This document shows, one piece after another, positions 30,011 to 38,345 of a stretch of DNA of 64,000 bases. A model generated the notes under the pieces. The model searched no databases, was not told the origin of the DNA, and saw only the letters and a list, made by a program, of their open reading frames with translations. Each line of letters begins with the position of its first letter. Positions within the stretch are counted from its first letter, which is position 1. A program made the translations under genes and the position numbers. Source of the DNA: Bog-756 sp963745955 (GTDB lineage Bacteria; Actinomycetota; Acidimicrobiia; Acidimicrobiales; RAAP-2); assembly GCA_963745955.1 (NCBI GenBank), contig CAVUZI010000007.1, forward strand, positions 558,001-622,000, read 5' to 3'.

Positions 30011-30880
30011 TCACTCCGACGGGCTGGACGTCAGGCCTACCGATCGGATCACCGGCATCCCGCTGCCCGCGGCCGTGTCGTCCATCCGCGACTGGTAGAA
30101 GCTCATCACCTGCAGCTCGATGCTGAGGTCGACGTAGCGCAGCAACACGTCGGGCGGCACCTCCAGCACCCGCGGGGCGAAGTTGAGGATCGAGCGGATC
30201 CCGGCCTCGATCATCATGTCGGCCACCCGTTGGGCAACGGTCGGCGGAGTGGTGATGACCCCGATGGACAGGGGCCGCTCGGAGGCGATGAGCGGAAGGT
30301 CGTCCACGTGACGCACCACCACGTCGTCGACCAGCTCACCGATGATGGCCGGATCGGTGTCGAGCAGGGCCGTCACGTCGAAATTGCGGGCCGCGAACCC
30401 CTGGGACCGGGCCAGGGCCCGGCCGAGGTTCCCGATCCCCGCGATCACCACCGGCCACACCCGGTCGAGCCCGAGCTGACGATCGATCTGCTCGATGAGG
30501 AACGCCGCGTCGTAGCCCGCACCCCTGGTCCCGAAGGAGCCGAGCAACGACAGGTCCTTGCGCACCTTGGCCGCGTTGACCTGAGCCGCCGAGGCCAGCA
30601 GCTCCGAGGAGACGGTGGTGGTTCCCGAGCGCAACAGCTCCTCGAGGATGCGTTGGTACACCGGCAGGCGGGTCACGGTGGCCTCGGGGATCCGCCGGTT
30701 CGGGCCCGGTGGCCCGGGCCGTTGCTTCGGGATCGGAGGTGGTGGTGGGTCGGTGGGCACTGACGGGATCGTAGGACCCGCGAACGACCTGCCGAAAGCC
30801 GGTGCTGAGGCCGTCGCCGGCCCGGCCCGCACCGGGGCCCGGGCCGACCCACCACCGGCGCGCCCACCGGCCACGGTCAC
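30011..30880 (-). CDS. rex: Redox-sensing transcriptional repressor Rex
   Basis: Rex represses respiratory and related genes when NADH/NAD is low and is released by NADH. The winged-helix N-domain is seen in VYQRILEELLRSGTTTVSSELLA and VRKDLSLLGSFGTRGAGY. The NADH-binding Rossmann motif is IAGIGNLGRALA, and the swapped helix region ends SIELQVMSFYQ. The ATG at 30880 overlaps the upstream gene's stop but adds an unusual 55-residue Gly/Ala/Pro extension; a GTG start near 30760 (VPTDPPPP) is a better match to family length. It heads the hemA-hemC-cobA/hemD set. Rex is known to control nuo and haem genes in Streptomyces. Confidence 0.92.
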   Translation of the reverse strand: MTVAGGRAGGGSARAPVRAGPATASAPAFGRSFAGPTIPSVPTDPPPPPIPKQRPGPPGPNRRIPEATVTRLPVYQRILEELLRSGTTTVSSELLASAAQVNAAKVRKDLSLLGSFGTRGAGYDAAFLIEQIDRQLGLDRVWPVVIAGIGNLGRALARSQGFAARNFDVTALLDTDPAIIGELVDDVVVRHVDDLPLIASERPLSIGVITTPPTVAQRVADMMIEAGIRSILNFAPRVLEVPPDVLLRYVDLSIELQVMSFYQSRMDDTAAGSGMPVIRSVGLTSSPSE

Positions 30881-31889
30881 GGGCGGTCCGGACCCACAGG
30901 ACCAGGGGTGATCACCACACGGGATCCCACCCCGATGGGGTCGAGCCGGGCGGCGGCGGACGCCCGATCGAGGACCAGCGCCAGGTGGCCGGTGGCGTCG
31001 ACCAGCAGGCCGAGCTCGCCGGCGACGAGCTCGGCGAACGCGGCCACCCGCCGGCCGGCGAACGGCCCGTCACGGACACCCGACGGTTCCCCGGGTGTGC
31101 CGGTGAGCGGGCCCGACGGCCTGGTCACCACCGTGACCCGAAAGGCGCCGTCGGACGGGATGCCCATCCCACCGAGCGCGCCGGCACCCGCCTCCAGCTG
31201 CACGTTTCCGAACCGGTCGATGGAGGCGACCGAGGTGAGGAACCCCGCTCCGGGTGGTCTCGGCCCCTCACCGTCGCCTGCCCGGGCGCCGGCCGGGACC
31301 TCCACCAACGACGCGGGGTCGATGCGGGTCCCGAGCTGCGCCGGGTCGGCCCCGAGGGCCAGATGGGCGGCGGCCGGGGCGAAGACGTCCCGCCCGTCGA
31401 AGGTGGGACCGGGTGCTCCGGGTTCGGGCATGCCGGCCCCGGGTTCGGGGCGCCGGTGCGGCGGTGGTGGGCGACAGCGCCGGTGCGGCGGTGGTGGGCG
31501 ACGGCACCGTTCCGATCGATGGCGAACGCCGAGTCGACACCCCCGCAGGCCGCGGCCATCGGCATCAGCAGTCCGTTGTCCGGCCCCACCAGCCACGACG
31601 GTCCGCCGAACCCGCCGCTGTCGTGCACTGTCCGGATGGCCACCGACCGGCGGTCGGTCCCGACGCCAGGGTCGACCACGGCCAGCACCACCCCCGCGCC
31701 GAGGTGGGGGGCGCAGCGGACCAGCATGGCCGCCCCTCCGGCCACATCGAACGGCGCCACCTGATGGGAGAGGTCGATCACCCGGACGTGGGGTGCCAAC
31801 CGGTGCAGCACGGCGTGGACCACGCCCACGAACTCGTCGGCCGTGCCGTAGTCGGAGAGGAAGAAGATGGCCGGAACGGGCGGCGTCAC
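30877..31889 (-). CDS. SAM hydrolase-type (DUF62) protein (frame broken)
   Basis: This belongs to the S-adenosylmethionine hydroxide adenosyltransferase family, whose characterised members hydrolyse SAM to adenosine and methionine. Diagnostic residues are in FLSDYGTADEFVGVVH, DLSHQVAPFDV, LAVVDPGVGTDRRS and LVGPDNGLL of the N-domain, and SVASIDRFGNVQLEA of the C-domain. The frame shifts near 31450, where a 27-bp tandem duplication (AVAHHRRTG twice) sits; overall length fits one missing base. Its stop overlaps the rex ATG, and its start overlaps the proC stop. Confidence 0.85.
31451..31504. repeat. 27-bp tandem duplication inside the SAM hydrolase gene
   Basis: Copies 31451-31477 and 31478-31504 differ at one position. 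The unit is CGCCGGTGCGGCGG followed by TGGTGGGCGACAG. It duplicates nine residues (AVAHHRRTG) next to the apparent frame break, so either slippage in the cell or an assembly problem is likely. Confidence 0.9.
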
Positions 31890-32677
31890 CTTCCCAATTG
31901 CTTGGAGCGCTCGGTGGCCGCCGCCACCGCCTCGATGAACGCCGATCGCACCGCCTTGAACTCGAGCGTGCGCAACGCCGCCGCCGTAGTGCCCCCGGGC
32001 GAGGTCACCGCGGCCCGCAGCTCGCCGGGGTCGTCGTCCGTCTCGGCCATCATCCGGGCCGAGCCGAGCATGGTGCCCACCACCAGACGGCGGCTCACCT
32101 CACGGGTGAGACCGGCAGCCACCCCGCCGTCGATCATGGCCTCGGCCACCAGGTAGATGTAGGCGGGACCCGAGCCCGACACGCCGGTCACGGCATCGAG
32201 GTGGCGCTCGGGAAGCCGGACCACGGTGCCCACCGACCCGAGGATCCCCTCGGCCCAGTCGAGATCGGCGGCCGTCGCCGCGCCGCCACCCGAGATGGCG
32301 GCCACGCCGCACCCGACCAGCGAGGGCGTATTGGGCATCGACCGCACCACCACCCGTCCCGGTCCGAGGGCGGCCTCGAGGCGGGCCGTCGACAGGCCGG
32401 CCACGATCGAGAGGACCCGGCCGACCCCGACGGCGGCCAGGGTCCGGAGCACCCCTTCGGCCACGTCGGGCTTCACGGCCAGGAGCGCATCGTCTGCCGC
32501 GATCGGCGCATCCACCACCTGCAGGCGGGGATGGGCCTCGGCGAGGCGGTCCCGCTGGGCGGGGTCGGGATCGCTCACGACCAGGTCGGCAGCCGGAGCC
32601 CAGCCGGCCGCGATCAGGCCGGTGAGCAGGGCCGAACCCATCTTCCCGCCCCCCACGACCAGCAGCTTCGGTGCCAT
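31886..32677 (-). CDS. proC: Pyrroline-5-carboxylate reductase
   Basis: This enzyme makes the last step of proline synthesis, NAD(P)H-dependent reduction of pyrroline-5-carboxylate. The Rossmann motif is VVGGGKMGSALLTGL at the start. MPNTPSLVGCGVAAISG and the C-terminal signature VSGSGPAYIYLVAEAMIDGGV with SPGGTTAAALRTLE are diagnostic. 263 residues is normal. ATG 32677 is clear and no frame problem is visible. It appears to be the first gene of a run leading into the SAM hydrolase and rex. Confidence 0.95.
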   Translation of the reverse strand: MAPKLLVVGGGKMGSALLTGLIAAGWAPAADLVVSDPDPAQRDRLAEAHPRLQVVDAPIAADDALLAVKPDVAEGVLRTLAAVGVGRVLSIVAGLSTARLEAALGPGRVVVRSMPNTPSLVGCGVAAISGGGAATAADLDWAEGILGSVGTVVRLPERHLDAVTGVSGSGPAYIYLVAEAMIDGGVAAGLTREVSRRLVVGTMLGSARMMAETDDDPGELRAAVTSPGGTTAAALRTLEFKAVRSAFIEAVAAATERSKQLGR

Positions 32678-32759
32678 TGGCTGAGACGCTACCAGTGGGC
32701 CCCTCGTCGGCCCGCTCCTTTATCGACGGGTGACCGCGGGTCGGGTCAGACCCCCGGCC

Positions 32760-33287
32760 TCAGGCGGTCGGCACCCGCGACGGGGGCGGCCGACGCCGGT
32801 ACCGACCCTCGTAGCCGATGGACATGGCCGTCGGGAAGCACTCGTCGGTGTAGGCCAGGGAAGCCCCCATGATCCGGTCCAGCTCCTCCTCGTCGACCCG
32901 TTCCACCGGCACCCGGCCGACCAGGTAGACGGCCTCCTCGGGTCCGAGGGCGAAGCACATACCGAGCAGGTCGGCGTTCTTCTTCAAGAGGTACTCCCAG
33001 GTCGCCTCGACATTGGTCTCCGGCCCGGGCATGAACTGGGTCTCGTGGTGGAGGGTGCGCTGGCGGAGGGTCAGCCACACCGTCACGAACTCCTTCTCGT
33101 CCCCCTGGAGCCGGAGGTACCAGCGCGGGGCCCCCGACACCGGGTCCCCTCCGGGCTGGCGGTCGACGGCCACCAGCGCTCCGCCGGCGGCGAGCTCGCG
33201 TGCACCCCAACCGTCGATGAGGGCGCACACCCGCTCGCGCTCCTCAGAGCCGAGGATGCCGCTCCACCGGTCGGTCATGGGCGCCAC
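32760..33287 (-). CDS. YbjN-domain protein next to mshA
   Basis: This protein of about 170 residues has the YbjN/type III chaperone-like fold pattern: GAPRWYLRLQGDEKEFVTVWLTLRQRTLHHETQFMP, then ANVEATWEYLLKKNADLLGMCFALG-like segments and GRVPVERVDEEELDRIMG. Its biochemical function is unknown. A YbjN-family gene directly after mshA is a conserved actinobacterial arrangement. Start may be ATG 33287 or the ATG at 33278 (MTDRWSGIL). The last 15 residues are Arg/Pro-rich. It lies seven bases downstream of mshA. Confidence 0.85.
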   Translation of the reverse strand: MAPMTDRWSGILGSEERERVCALIDGWGARELAAGGALVAVDRQPGGDPVSGAPRWYLRLQGDEKEFVTVWLTLRQRTLHHETQFMPGPETNVEATWEYLLKKNADLLGMCFALGPEEAVYLVGRVPVERVDEEELDRIMGASLAYTDECFPTAMSIGYEGRYRRRPPPSRVPTA

Positions 33288-33294
33288 CGGTCGG

Positions 33295-34557
33295 TCATGA
33301 GCACTCGACGAGACGGCCCGCGGTCAGGTCCACGTAGACCTCGCGGAGAAGATGGGCCGCCCTGGCCCAGGTGTACCGGCGCGCCCGCATCACCGCCCCC
33401 GAGCCCAGCCGCTCGGCCAGCAGCGGTTCGGCCAGGATCTGCCTCACCCATGCCGCGAACGCCTCCGGTGCCGGATCCTCGACCAGGTAGCCGGTACGGC
33501 CGTGGTCGATGAGACTGCTCAGACCGCCGACGTCGGAAGCCACCACCGGGGTGCCGCAGGCGGCGGCCTCTAGTGCCACCAGGCCGAACGACTCGGACCG
33601 GCTGGGCACGAGGCAGACATCGGCGGCCCGGTAGTAGGTGGAGAGCAGCTCGTGCGGTTGCGGGCTGACGAAGACCACCCTGTCCCCGAGGTCGAGCTCG
33701 TCCACCAGTGAGGCCAGACGGTCCAGCTCCACCTCGCCGTGCGGGCCGCTCGGACCGCCCACGACGACCAGGTGGCAGTCGTCGTGACCCGGGCCGAGGG
33801 CGGCCAGGGCCCGCACGGCCACGGCCACGCCCTTGAGGGGCTGGATCCGGCCCACGAAGAGCAGGAGCCGGCCCTGTTCGGGCAGGGACAGCGCCCGGCG
33901 CGCCTGGCGCCGGTCGCCGGGGGCGAAGAAGGCGTGGTCGACGCCCGGGGCCACGATGCGGATGCGGGACGGGTCGGCGTGGTACAGCTCGGAGAGCTGC
34001 GCGGCCTCCACCGAGCAGGAGGCCAGAACGGCGTCGGAGCACCGGATGACGGTGGCCTCGGCTTCGGCCCGCCGGTGCGGGGCGTCAGCCTCGACCTCTT
34101 CCGGACTGGCCTCCGCCTTGACCCGGTCGAGGGTATGGAAGGTGGAGACCAGGGGCAGGTTGGCCTGATGCTTGATCAGGTGCCCGGCGATCCCGCTCAA
34201 CCAGTAGTTGGCGTGGACGGCGTCGTAGGGGAGGTCCTCGGCGGTGCCGAAGCCCTCGGCGGTGCGCATGCTCTTCAGGACCCCGTCGGCGAACTCCTCG
34301 ACCACTCCGGGGAGGGCCTCTTTGGCCATCGGCGAGGGCGGGCCGGCCGACACGTGGTGGACGCGGAAGCCGGGCTCGATGTGCACGGTGGCGGGAAGGT
34401 CGTCGGCCCAGGCCCGGGTGAACACGTCACACTCGACCCCGGTCCGGGCCAGCGCGGCCGAGAGCTCGCGCACGTAGACGTTCATGCCGCCGCCGTCCCC
34501 GGTGCCGGGTTGGGCCAGGGGCGAGGTGTGCAACGAAAGGACGGCCAGACGCCTCAT
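33295..34557 (-). CDS. mshA: D-inositol-3-phosphate glycosyltransferase (mycothiol)
   Basis: MshA transfers N-acetylglucosamine to inositol-3-phosphate, the first step in mycothiol synthesis. The GT4 pattern is complete: SLHTSPLAQPGTGDGGGMNV at the N-terminus, VHANYWLSGIAGHLIK, LFVGRIQPLKGVAVAV at the donor domain, and the catalytic region SRSESFGLVALEAAACGTPV. 420 residues is normal. ATG 34557 (MRRLAVLSLHTSP) is unambiguous. Mycothiol marks the organism as an actinobacterium and fits the redox theme of rex and sodN nearby. Confidence 0.95.
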   Translation of the reverse strand: MRRLAVLSLHTSPLAQPGTGDGGGMNVYVRELSAALARTGVECDVFTRAWADDLPATVHIEPGFRVHHVSAGPPSPMAKEALPGVVEEFADGVLKSMRTAEGFGTAEDLPYDAVHANYWLSGIAGHLIKHQANLPLVSTFHTLDRVKAEASPEEVEADAPHRRAEAEATVIRCSDAVLASCSVEAAQLSELYHADPSRIRIVAPGVDHAFFAPGDRRQARRALSLPEQGRLLLFVGRIQPLKGVAVAVRALAALGPGHDDCHLVVVGGPSGPHGEVELDRLASLVDELDLGDRVVFVSPQPHELLSTYYRAADVCLVPSRSESFGLVALEAAACGTPVVASDVGGLSSLIDHGRTGYLVEDPAPEAFAAWVRQILAEPLLAERLGSGAVMRARRYTWARAAHLLREVYVDLTAGRLVECS

Positions 34558-34586
34558 GCGCCGCCGATCCTACCGGGAGGCAGCGA

Positions 34587-35111
34587 TCAGCCGACGGCCG
34601 CAGCCGGACCGCTCCCACCAGGGATCGCGGCCGTTCCGTCCGGACCGACGGCCGCGACCAGGGCATCGTCGGTCGGCTCAGCGACACCCTGGTCGCCGCC
34701 GGCGGACACCCGGTGGCCCTCCGCCTGGTCGGCGTTCTCGTGACGGAACGAGAGGTAGATGCGCATCATCGCCTGGCGCTGCTCCTCGGTCAGGTGGCGG
34801 TCGGCGAAGATGTGGCGGGAGAGATCGGTGTCGCCGTCCGGCTTGTCGAGGATGCCGGCCTGCACGTAGAGCGTCTCGGCCGAGATGCGCAGGGCCTTGG
34901 CGATCTGTTGGAGGATCTCGGCCGAGGGCCGGCGGAGGCCGCGCTCGATCTGGCTCAGGTACGGGTTGGAGATGCCCGCCAGTTCGGAGAGCCGGCGGAG
35001 CGAGAGCCGGGCCGAGCTCCGTTGCTCGCGGATGAACGAGCCGAGCTCGTTGAACCGCTCCGGGAGCTCCTTCACGAACTGGGTGCCCTCGGTGCGGATC
35101 GGGTCCTTCAC
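34587..35111 (-). CDS. XRE-family transcriptional regulator
   Basis: This 174-residue protein has a canonical XRE helix-turn-helix at residues about 24-85: SLRRLSELAGISNPYLSQIE then RGLRRPSAEILQQIAKALRIS. It is followed by a short acidic segment and a low-complexity Gly/Ala tail. ATG 35111 overlaps the stop of the RsiG-like gene (ATGA), so the two are probably translated together. The family is widespread in actinobacteria next to cell-division or stress genes. Target operators are not visible. Confidence 0.88.
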   Translation of the reverse strand: MKDPIRTEGTQFVKELPERFNELGSFIREQRSSARLSLRRLSELAGISNPYLSQIERGLRRPSAEILQQIAKALRISAETLYVQAGILDKPDGDTDLSRHIFADRHLTEEQRQAMMRIYLSFRHENADQAEGHRVSAGGDQGVAEPTDDALVAAVGPDGTAAIPGGSGPAAAVG

Positions 35112-35653
35112 GACAGCAGACCGTCGACCGAGGCCCGTCCGGTCTTGTGCCGGTCCACCAGTTCCGCCTGGAGCGTGTCGATGCGGACGTGCAGCGCCCG
35201 GCGTTCGAGCGACACGCTGTTCTCGAGGGATTCGAGCCGGCTGGCCAGCTCCCGGAGCTGCTCCGGATCCCTGCCCACGAGGGCGGCGATCTCGTCGGCT
35301 CCGAGCACTGCGTCCAGCTCGGCGGTGAGATCCGCCTCTTCGGTATCGGGTGCGATCAGCATGGGCAGGTGTTCGGGCCCGGGCGGTCGACCCGGGCCGG
35401 CGGAGAGGATGCCGGGCAGGTCGTCGACCAGGGTGGCCAGGTCGGGCGGAGTGTCAGAGCCCGCGTGCTCGAGGTAGGCGTGGACGATGTCCAGCCGCCC
35501 CTGGATCAGCCGGCGGAGGTAGGACAGTGCCACCTCGGCCTGCTGGCACTCGGTGCGCATGGCCCGGATGTCGTCGAGCGAGCGGTCGTCGATGCCGTCG
35601 AGGTAGGGGCCGGTCAGAATACGGTCGAGGTCATCTCTGAGGCTTGGCATCAC
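35108..35653 (-). CDS. RsiG-like c-di-GMP-binding anti-sigma protein
   Basis: The N-terminal helix contains E40, S44, R47, Q51 and D55 in exactly the E-x3-S-x2-R-x3-Q-x3-D spacing that defines the cyclic-di-GMP site of RsiG, the anti-sigma factor for WhiG in Streptomyces. It is embedded in YLRRLIQGRLDIVHAYLEH. A second helix near residues 150-165 keeps the spacing (E150, L154, R157, L161, L165), but three of five residues are Leu. So only one copy is intact, resembling the single-motif homodimeric RsiG known from Rubrobacter. The partner sigma factor is not in this window. 181 residues; the stop overlaps the XRE gene, and the gene starts four bases inside the sodX end. Confidence 0.82.
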   Translation of the reverse strand: MMPSLRDDLDRILTGPYLDGIDDRSLDDIRAMRTECQQAEVALSYLRRLIQGRLDIVHAYLEHAGSDTPPDLATLVDDLPGILSAGPGRPPGPEHLPMLIAPDTEEADLTAELDAVLGADEIAALVGRDPEQLRELASRLESLENSVSLERRALHVRIDTLQAELVDRHKTGRASVDGLLS

Positions 35654-36186
35654 GCCTGATCGTACTCCTCCGGCCAGGGTGCAGGGCCGCTCCTCCCGGC
35701 AGGGGCGTATCGGTAGACCGCCCGGCCGACCACGGAGGATCGCGGTACCGGGCCGAAGGTCCGGCTGTCGGTACTGGCGGCGCGGTGGTCACCCACGACC
35801 TCGAGCGTGCCCTGCCGACGGTCGATGGCCGACACTCTCTTGATGAGGATGCGGCTCGGGAGTCTCGGGTCGCGGACGGCGATCACCGCACCGGGCTCCG
35901 GCCAGGGCTGCGGTAGCCACGGCAGGCCCACCACCACCAGCCGGTCTCCCGCCAGCAGTGCCGGTGCCATGGAGGAGCCGGTCACCTCCAACCGCCGGAC
36001 CGATCGCCACAGGGCCGCGGTGGCCACGACGAGAACGGCGGCGGCGACCCTACGACGCACGGTGCGCCTCCCCCGGGGCACGGTGGTCGGGCCCGCCGGT
36101 CCGGTCCGGTCGGCACGCGGGTGGCGCGGGCTGGTGTTGGAGTCTCCGAACCTGGGTAAGGTGAGCCAACACGGCAACATGACCAA
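35650..36186 (-). CDS. sodX: S26-family protease for nickel SOD maturation
   Basis: This is a small signal-peptidase-type protein. The catalytic serine motif is TGSSMAPALLAGDRLVV, the lysine is in ILIKRVSAI, and the GDHRAASTDSRTFGPV box is typical. A single hydrophobic segment (RRVAAAVLVVATAALW) precedes the serine. The divergent neighbour is nickel superoxide dismutase, whose N-terminal leader must be removed; this pairing identifies the SodX role. The ATG at 36186 would leave only 51 bases for both promoters. A later start near the hydrophobic segment (around 36080) is likely, so the N-terminus is uncertain. Confidence 0.9.
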   Translation of the reverse strand: MVMLPCWLTLPRFGDSNTSPRHPRADRTGPAGPTTVPRGRRTVRRRVAAAVLVVATAALWRSVRRLEVTGSSMAPALLAGDRLVVVGLPWLPQPWPEPGAVIAVRDPRLPSRILIKRVSAIDRRQGTLEVVGDHRAASTDSRTFGPVPRSSVVGRAVYRYAPAGRSGPAPWPEEYDQA

Positions 36187-36237
36187 GTCTGTACCAGACG
36201 ACCTCGGTCACCGACCCACGAAAAGGAGTCCTGTCCC

Positions 36238-36654
36238 ATGCGCATCGCTGACCACCTGCTGGCCACTCTCGACCGCGTGTCCGCACCCGGGGTTGGGCAC
36301 GCCCACTGCGACCTGCCCTGCGGTGTCTACGATCCGGCCCAGGCCCGCATCGAGGCCGAATCGGTGAAGGGCACCATCGAGAAGTACAACGCGTCCGACG
36401 ACGAGGCCTTCAAGGTACGGGCCATCCTCATCAAGGAGGAGCGGGCCGATCTGGTCAAGCACCATCTGTGGGTCCTGTGGACCGACTACTTCAAGCCCGA
36501 GCACCTCGAGAAGTACCCCCAGCTGCACGATCTGTTCTGGAAGGCCACGAAGAAGGCCGGCGAGGTCAAGAAGACGACCGATGTGAAGGTGGCCGACGAG
36601 CTCCTGGCCCAGATCGCCGAGATCGACAAGATCTTCTGGGAGACCAAGAAGTAG
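36238..36654 (+). CDS. sodN: Nickel superoxide dismutase
   Basis: This enzyme disproportionates superoxide with a nickel centre. The nickel hook HCDLPCGVYDPAQARIEAES begins after a leader of about 22 residues (MRIADHLLATLDRVSAPGVG), which SodX should remove to expose His1. Mature length of about 117 residues is standard and forms a helical bundle (EHLEKYPQLHDLFWKATKKAGEVK). A ribosome site AAAAGGAG lies 11-18 bases before ATG 36238. Expression of nickel SOD in Streptomyces is controlled by the nickel regulator Nur; I could not identify its box here. Confidence 0.97.
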   Translation: MRIADHLLATLDRVSAPGVGHAHCDLPCGVYDPAQARIEAESVKGTIEKYNASDDEAFKVRAILIKEERADLVKHHLWVLWTDYFKPEHLEKYPQLHDLFWKATKKAGEVKKTTDVKVADELLAQIAEIDKIFWETKK

Positions 36655-36749
36655 TCACGCCGCTCGGGCCCGCCGTGGGCCGCCACGCTGCTGGATGAGC
36701 GCCCGCCGCGCCGCCCGATGAGCGGTCAGCCGGGCCGCTCGATGAGCGG

Positions 36750-37061
36750 TCAGCGAACCTCGATCAGCGTCTCCTCGGCGCAGTCGCCGCAGGCGGTCAC
36801 GGTGGGGTCCCCGGCCAGCCGGGCGTCGTCGATCGGCTGGTCACAGGACACGCAGCGACCGTAGGTCCGGTCGTCCAGACGGCCCAGAGCCTGGTCCACC
36901 TGGTCGAGGACAGCCTCGACCGCGTCGAGGGAAGCCTCAGGAGCGAGGGCGTCGGGACCCACTTCCGGTGGCGTGCCGGGGAGAGGCTCGCCCCCACCGT
37001 CGCCACTGTCCGGCGTCTCGCCCACTTCCGACCAGGTTTCCATTGGGTGGATCGTATCCAC
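36750..37061 (-). CDS. DksA/TraR C4-type zinc finger protein
   Basis: This 103-residue acidic protein has the zinc-finger pattern GRCVSCDQPI then VTACGDCAEE at the C-terminus and a helical stretch (DAVEAVLDQVDQALGRLDDRTYG) before it. That is the TraR/DksA layout; family members can bind RNA polymerase. The acidic N-terminal third is not conserved. ATG 37061 is used, with an ATG six codons further in as alternative. Two direct repeats (CGATGAGCGGTCAGC) lie just past and at its stop codon (36716-36752). Confidence 0.85.
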   Translation of the reverse strand: MDTIHPMETWSEVGETPDSGDGGGEPLPGTPPEVGPDALAPEASLDAVEAVLDQVDQALGRLDDRTYGRCVSCDQPIDDARLAGDPTVTACGDCAEETLIEVR

Positions 37062-37231
37062 CTGTCCGGTTGCCCGTAGGGCGGTGTCGTGGAGTCTTGG
37101 CGGGATGCTGACCGGGAGACGGGCGCGGCCTGCGCCCGAGGGTGAGTGGGTGGGCTCATCCGCACCACCTACAATCGCCCGATGATCCGTCTGGTCCGGG
37201 CGTCGGGCTCCGCCACCCCGGGCTCGGACCG

Positions 37232-38290
37232 TTGAGGGTCCCGGCCGGCGATCGGAGTCAGCTCCTGTCCCGGGTCAACCTCGGATCGCGCACCCTCGGA
37301 TCGGTCGTGGTGGCCGGCGCTCTGTGCCTGGCCGGGGGCTTGTCGTCCGGGTGCACATCCGGTTCCGCGGCGGCCACACCGACCACGCCGACCGCGTACG
37401 TGGCCACCGGGGCCAACGTGGCCAACCCCGGTGACACGGTGGCGGTGGTCGACACCGTGACGTCCAGGGTGCAGACCCCGATCATCACCGGTACCCTCCC
37501 CGCTGCCCTGGCCGTCACACCGGGTGGCAAGGACGTCCTGGTGGCCAACAAGGGCGACGACACCGTTTCGGAGATCGACGTGGCCTCGGGCAAGGTCGTC
37601 CGACGGGCCACGGTGGGGCTCGAACCGGATGCGGTGGCCGTCACGCCCGGCGGCACCCTCGCCCTGGTGGCCAATTTCGGTGACAACTCGGTGACGCCGT
37701 TGTCGCTCCCCTCTCTTCGACCGGGTCATCCCATCGCCGTCGGCCGACAGCCGGTGGCTGTGACGGTGTCCCCCAAGGGCGACCTCGCCCTGGTGTCCAA
37801 CTACGAGGACGGAACGGTCTCCCCCCTCGCTCTTCCGTCCCTGGCCGTGGGCGCTCCCGTTCCGGTCGGGGCGGAGCCGTCCGCCGTCTTCATCGCCCCC
37901 GACGGAGTCAACGCGTTGGTGGCGGACTTCCAGACCACCGCGGTCACGCCGCTCAACCTGTTGTCCATGCGGCCGGGGGCGGCCGTCGGCGTGGGCGGCA
38001 ATCCCACTGACATCGCCGGGGCACCCGGGTCCGGTATGGCCTACGTGAGCGGCGGGGACAGCGTGACCCCGATCAACGTGGCCACCCAGGTGGTCGGTGC
38101 GGCCATCGATGTCGGGACGACGGCCGAAGCCTTGGCGGTGACACCGGGCGGCGCCACGGCATGGGTGTGCGGCGCCAATGGCCTGCTGGTCCATGTGGAC
38201 CTGGCCGATGGCAAGGTGATCAAACGGGTCAACGTCGGGAACCAACCCTCTGCCGTGGTCATTGCCGGGGGCGAGGGCGGCGCCGGCTGA
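37232..38290 (+). CDS. Secreted YVTN-type beta-propeller lipoprotein
   Basis: A signal segment (LGSVVVAGALCLAGGLSSGC) ends in a lipobox, so the mature protein should be lipid-anchored outside. About 320 residues of seven or so repeated blades follow, each built around the pattern AVTPGG-x-ALVANFGDNSVTPL, the YVTN/surface-layer propeller repeat. No enzymatic residues are evident; such proteins are usually binding or structural. Start is uncertain: I use TTG 37232, which gives a basic n-region, because no ATG or GTG fits well. A TACAAT hexamer at 37169 could be a -10 box. Confidence 0.8.
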   Translation: MRVPAGDRSQLLSRVNLGSRTLGSVVVAGALCLAGGLSSGCTSGSAAATPTTPTAYVATGANVANPGDTVAVVDTVTSRVQTPIITGTLPAALAVTPGGKDVLVANKGDDTVSEIDVASGKVVRRATVGLEPDAVAVTPGGTLALVANFGDNSVTPLSLPSLRPGHPIAVGRQPVAVTVSPKGDLALVSNYEDGTVSPLALPSLAVGAPVPVGAEPSAVFIAPDGVNALVADFQTTAVTPLNLLSMRPGAAVGVGGNPTDIAGAPGSGMAYVSGGDSVTPINVATQVVGAAIDVGTTAEALAVTPGGATAWVCGANGLLVHVDLADGKVIKRVNVGNQPSAVVIAGGEGGAG

Positions 38291-38345
38291 ACGGGCGGGC
38301 GTCCCCGGCCGGCCGCCCGGTGCCCGGGTGTCTCCGGCCGGAGGA

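Noticed and set aside
36716..36752. Regulatory repeat near the DksA-type gene
   Set aside because: Two short copies (CGATGAGCGGTCAGC) overlap the stop codon and look like a local duplication.
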